7,732 bases of DNA from the NCBI GenBank assembly GCA_031281855.1, contig JAITEW010000321.1, positions 1 to 7,732 of the forward strand. The letters are read 5' to 3'. Both the position numbers and the translations under genes were made by a program. Shown here piece by piece: positions 5,401-7,732 of the stretch. The stretch comes from Treponema sp. (lineage in GTDB: Bacteria; Spirochaetota; Spirochaetia; Treponematales; Breznakiellaceae). Below the pieces are notes generated by a model that saw only the letters and a list, made by a program, of their open reading frames with translations, did no database searches and was not told the origin of the DNA. The stretch's first letter is position 1. Every line of letters begins with the position of its first letter.

Positions 5401-5952
5401 CTAACCCAGGAAAACCTGCCCCGCGTTATCAATAGCGAGGATGGTTTTACACTCGGAACAGCGGAACCGGCCGGGTTTCAGAGCTTTGAGCTTCTTGGAA
5501 CAAATAGGGCAGGCAAAGATCTTCGGGAAAAGGGAAACCGATTCGGCGGTAGTACCGCTGCGGAAGAAATTGATCGAATCATCCAGGTTATCTTTAATAT
5601 TAAAGAACTGGGAAAACCCCAAAAGCTGGAAAACTTCGTATACTTTGGGCTGGATCTCCAAAAGGACCAGATCTCCGCCCCTGGGCTTTACCGCCTTGAG
5701 GAAAGCTGTGAAAGAGCCAATCCCGGTGGATGATACATAGTTGAGCCCGCCGCACTGGAATACCAGGCGGATAAACCCGGATTCAATAGCCTTCTGGACC
5801 CTTTTCTGGAAGTAATTGGAGTTATACGTATCAATGTATCCGGTCAAATACAGGACAAGACAACCTTCAACCTCATTCACCTTTTGAAGTTTTATTTTGA
5901 GGCTTTCGTCTTTCTCGTCATCAAATCCATTAACAATATCGTTGTTTGTCAT
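5401..5952 (-). CDS. STAS-domain protein with C-terminal zinc ribbon
   Basis: This 183-aa protein joins two domains. Residues about 18-130 are a STAS domain of the anti-sigma-factor-antagonist type. The switch segment NYVSSTGIGSF (71-81) aligns with DSSGLG of SpoIIAA, making Ser75 the likely phosphorylation site; the usual Asp before it is Ser74. Residues 146-172 hold a zinc ribbon with Cys148/Cys151 (CPIC) and Cys165/Cys168 (CSEC). STAS antagonists release a partner protein according to their phosphorylation state; no anti-sigma kinase or phosphatase is encoded nearby. It is the first gene of the operon, with GGGAG close to the ATG and a promoter at 6009-6038. The ribbon may be a partner- or nucleic-acid-binding module. 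Confidence 0.88.
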   Translation of the reverse strand: MTNNDIVNGFDDEKDESLKIKLQKVNEVEGCLVLYLTGYIDTYNSNYFQKRVQKAIESGFIRLVFQCGGLNYVSSTGIGSFTAFLKAVKPRGGDLVLLEIQPKVYEVFQLLGFSQFFNIKDNLDDSINFFRSGTTAESVSLFPKIFACPICSKKLKALKPGRFRCSECKTILAIDNAGQVFLG

Positions 5953-6008
5953 GACGCTCCCTTCGCCTAAGTTCCGTTATTGCCTTCAGGTCCCATTATG
6001 CTAGTTAT

Positions 6009-6038
6009 ATTCTACTCTACTAGAAAACTCTTTGTCAA
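6009..6038 (-). promoter_or_regulatory. Sigma-70-type promoter of the STAS-YbjN-pspA operon
   Basis: On the minus strand a perfect -35 TTGACA (6038-6033) is followed after 18 nt by TAGAAT (6014-6009), which matches 5 of 6 bases of TATAAT. The predicted start near 6002 leaves a leader of about 50 nt. Directly upstream of the -35 is an 8-bp palindrome ACCATGGT (6039-6046), a possible regulator site. Confidence 0.7.
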
Positions 6039-6078
6039 ACCATGGTAACCCTGTCATATATATTTATAGTCCATTTTT

Positions 6079-6111
6079 AAAAAAAAATCAGCTTCAAAAA
6101 TAAAAAACTGA
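6079..6111 (-). terminator. Intrinsic terminator after the SDR gene
   Basis: Five nt past the SDR stop, the minus strand reads TCAGTTTT-loop-GAAGCTGA, an 8-bp stem including two G-U pairs, followed by nine T residues (6087-6079). The stem is weak but the T-tract is long. It would separate the SDR transcript from the STAS operon promoter just downstream. Confidence 0.6.
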
Positions 6112-6115
6112 CGTA

Positions 6116-6865
6116 TTATAGCACTACTCCTTGATCCACAGAAACCACAGCGCCGTTTATCCCCGGATTTTCCAGGATCCCCAGGGCTGTACAGGCGATA
6201 TCCGCCGTTTCCAGGGCCCTGCCGCAGGGGCTCCGCTCGCGGTTATACGAACGGGCTGTTTCGTCCAGATACTCCGTATCCGTCAGTCCCGGACAGATTA
6301 CATTACAGGTAACCCCCTGTTTGGCCCCGGTTCTGGCAGCCGATTTGGCGACAACCCCCAGGGCGGTCTTAGCTGCGGAATACGCCGCAGTTGTAGTGAA
6401 TCCCCTTATAGTATCGGTATTTGTTCCTCCAAAAAGTAGGATTCTCCCATAATTTTTTTTCATCATACCACGTATCGCCAGAGATATAATAGTCCCGGGA
6501 AAGACAAGGTTCCCTAAGGTGATTTTTTGCCAAAATTCACCGTCCAGGTCCTCCAGGGCTCCCTGTCTGAAAGGCCCCCAGGAGCATACCAGGATATCGG
6601 GTTCCGGGAAATGGGCCAGGACGCGCTCTGCCGCCCCTGTTTCTTCAACCGGGCAGAGGAAGCCTATTCCTTTCCCGCCGGCTTTGGCAATGGCCTGGAG
6701 GGTTCCTTCCAGCCTTTCCCGGGAAAAACCGCCGTGCACCCCTACAAGGGCTCCGCGTTCCGCCAGTCCCAGCGCGACAGCCCGCCCAATCCCCCCGGTT
6801 CCGCCTATGACCAGCGCCCGGCGGCCTTCAAATATGGTTGTTTTCGTTCCGGATTCAGAATCCAT
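6116..6865 (-). CDS. Short-chain dehydrogenase/reductase (SDR), atypical active site
   Basis: This 249-aa protein has the classical SDR length and Rossmann fold. The cofactor motif GGTGGIGR is at 21-28, the helix-4 Asn at 119, the catalytic YxxxK as Tyr162/Lys166 (YSAAK), and the PG after strand 6 at 192-193. The C-terminus NGAVVSVDQGVVL fits the family. Two hallmarks are missing. The NAG motif after strand 4 reads CSWG (94-97), and the catalytic Ser expected 13 residues before Tyr162 is Asn149, within FGGTNTD. Such proteins may be oxidoreductases with altered chemistry or non-catalytic members; the substrate cannot be predicted. The ATG has no Shine-Dalgarno and is preceded by a -10-like TATGAT, so the mRNA may be leaderless. 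It is divergent from the methyltransferase gene. Confidence 0.9.
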   Translation of the reverse strand: MDSESGTKTTIFEGRRALVIGGTGGIGRAVALGLAERGALVGVHGGFSRERLEGTLQAIAKAGGKGIGFLCPVEETGAAERVLAHFPEPDILVCSWGPFRQGALEDLDGEFWQKITLGNLVFPGTIISLAIRGMMKKNYGRILLFGGTNTDTIRGFTTTAAYSAAKTALGVVAKSAARTGAKQGVTCNVICPGLTDTEYLDETARSYNRERSPCGRALETADIACTALGILENPGINGAVVSVDQGVVL

Positions 6866-6902
6866 ACTTTAATCATACTCTATGTTGGGCTACTATTGTA
6901 CT
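6866..6902. promoter_or_regulatory. 37-nt divergent promoter region with possible leaderless starts
   Basis: The gap between two divergent genes is only 37 nt. On the plus strand a -10-like TACTAT (6891-6896) ends 6 nt before the methyltransferase ATG. On the minus strand TATGAT (6877-6872) ends 6 nt before the SDR ATG. Neither start has a Shine-Dalgarno. If these hexamers act as -10 elements, transcription would begin at or next to each ATG. The -35 regions are poor. The two polymerase footprints would overlap, so the promoters would compete. Confidence 0.4.
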
Positions 6903-7732
6903 ATGAAACTTGAGGATGTGATTATAGTCCTTTCCAGGCCTTCCGAAGCAGGGAACCTTGGGGCGGTTTGCAGGGCTATGAAAAACATGGGCCTCTCCCG
7001 GCTGCGCCTGGCTGCCCCGGAACAGGAGGACCTGGCGCCGGGAAAGGCGGCCGGCTGTTTCCCGGCGCCGGTTACCCTTTCGGAAGCGGGTTTCGGCTAC
7101 GGCGGGACAGAGGCGGTAATCCGCGCCAGGGCGGTTCATGCCGCGGATATCTGGGAAAGGGCCGAAACCTTCCCGTCCCTTGCCGGCGCCGTGCGGGACT
7201 GCGCCCTGGTAATAGGGACCACCCGGCGCCGGGGCCGCCGCCGCAAACAGGCTACCATGGACCCCGCAGAAACCGCCGCGTTTCTCAGGGAAAAGCCGGG
7301 GCCTGCAGCGCTGGTTTTCGGCAACGAGCGTACCGGCCTTGACGACAGGGAACTTGAGCTCTGCAATTTCGCTTCCCACATCCCTGCCGCCGGTGTATTC
7401 CCTTCTCTTAACCTGTCCCATGCCGTACAGATTTACGCATACGAGCTTTTTTGCGCCTTGTTTCAGGCCCAGGAGAACGCCGGAACCGCCGAAGCCGTTG
7501 AGACCGCTGCCGTCAAAGGCCAATGGGTCCCTATGGATCAGGAGAAGATTACGGCCTTAGTTGGCGGCTTGGCGGACAGCCTTAAATCCCTGGGATTTTA
7601 CACACGCCCCGGCAGGGAGGAACAGGAACGTTTTTTCAGGGACCTTTTTTCCCGCGCCTGCCTTACCGAACGGGAAGGCAGGTACTTCGCCGGCATTATC
7701 GCCAAAGCCGCAAGGCTGGCGGAAAAGAACAG
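6903..7732 (+). CDS. trmJ: tRNA (cytidine/uridine-2'-O-)-methyltransferase TrmJ, 3' end outside window
   Basis: The frame is open from 6903 to the window edge (276 codons, no stop reached). The three SPOUT/TrmH motifs are present: GNLGAVCRAMKNMG (17-30, with Asn18 and Arg24), FGNERTGLDD (139-148), and PSLNLSHAVQIYAYEL (167-182), which forms the SAM-binding knot. The C-terminal helical domain (about 208-276), including LTEREGRY, is the one typical of TrmJ, which methylates the ribose of position 32 in the tRNA anticodon loop. About 250 aa is usual, so only the last few residues are probably missing. Residues 41-70 are somewhat longer than in E. coli TrmJ. An in-frame ATG at 6882 would add seven residues, but 6903 gives the usual N-terminus just before the first strand. 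There is no Shine-Dalgarno. Confidence 0.92.
   Translation, partial: MKLEDVIIVLSRPSEAGNLGAVCRAMKNMGLSRLRLAAPEQEDLAPGKAAGCFPAPVTLSEAGFGYGGTEAVIRARAVHAADIWERAETFPSLAGAVRDCALVIGTTRRRGRRRKQATMDPAETAAFLREKPGPAALVFGNERTGLDDRELELCNFASHIPAAGVFPSLNLSHAVQIYAYELFCALFQAQENAGTAEAVETAAVKGQWVPMDQEKITALVGGLADSLKSLGFYTRPGREEQERFFRDLFSRACLTEREGRYFAGIIAKAARLAEKN

Noticed and set aside
6873..7523. Minus-strand open frame of 216 codons opposite the methyltransferase
   Set aside because: The plus-strand frame from 6903 contains all three SPOUT motifs and the TrmJ C-terminal domain. The minus frame is compositionally biased with no motif.

Overview
The window looks like bacterial chromosome from a spirochaete, most likely a Treponema-like organism of intermediate G+C. 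The suggestion rests on three things: the STAS/zinc-ribbon, YbjN and PspA gene string; polytopic membrane proteins that look lineage-specific; and G+C-rich genes separated by A+T-rich spacers with palindromic elements. No marker gene fixes the taxon, so this is moderate-confidence inference. There is no phage, transposase or CRISPR signal.

Layout, left to right. Positions 1-228 hold a tRNA-Ser(GCU) on the minus strand with its terminator and two palindromic elements. Positions 229-479 hold what looks like a decayed, frameshifted coding remnant running into the 3' end of the next gene. Positions 421-3941 are a tight three-gene minus-strand operon, transcribed 3941 to 421: a 299-aa and a 586-aa polytopic membrane protein (1-nt overlap), then a DjlA-like membrane-anchored J-protein. 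Both large proteins have a 3 TM + extracytoplasmic domain + 3 TM plan, and the 586-aa one resembles LptF/LptG permeases with a helical-repeat insertion. Positions 3942-4266 are an A+T-rich spacer with two perfect DnaA boxes, which form a 15-bp direct repeat, and two A+T palindromes between them. Positions 4267-5952 are a second minus-strand operon: STAS/zinc-ribbon protein, YbjN-like protein, PspA/IM30. It has a good sigma-70-type promoter at 6009-6038. Positions 6116-6865 encode a short-chain dehydrogenase/reductase lacking two hallmark residues, with a terminator after it. From 6903 to the window end, on the plus strand, is a TrmJ-type SPOUT tRNA 2'-O-methyltransferase, open at its 3' end and nearly complete.

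Taken together, both central operons point to the inner membrane. PspA maintains membrane integrity, STAS proteins are typical signalling switches, DjlA-like J-proteins recruit DnaK at the membrane, and the two polytopic proteins may be a divergent permease pair. A joint envelope-homeostasis role is inference from adjacency and predicted location. The most novel points are the LptFG-like pair with a G7 slippery junction between its genes, and the paired DnaA boxes in a spacer with no replication genes beside it.
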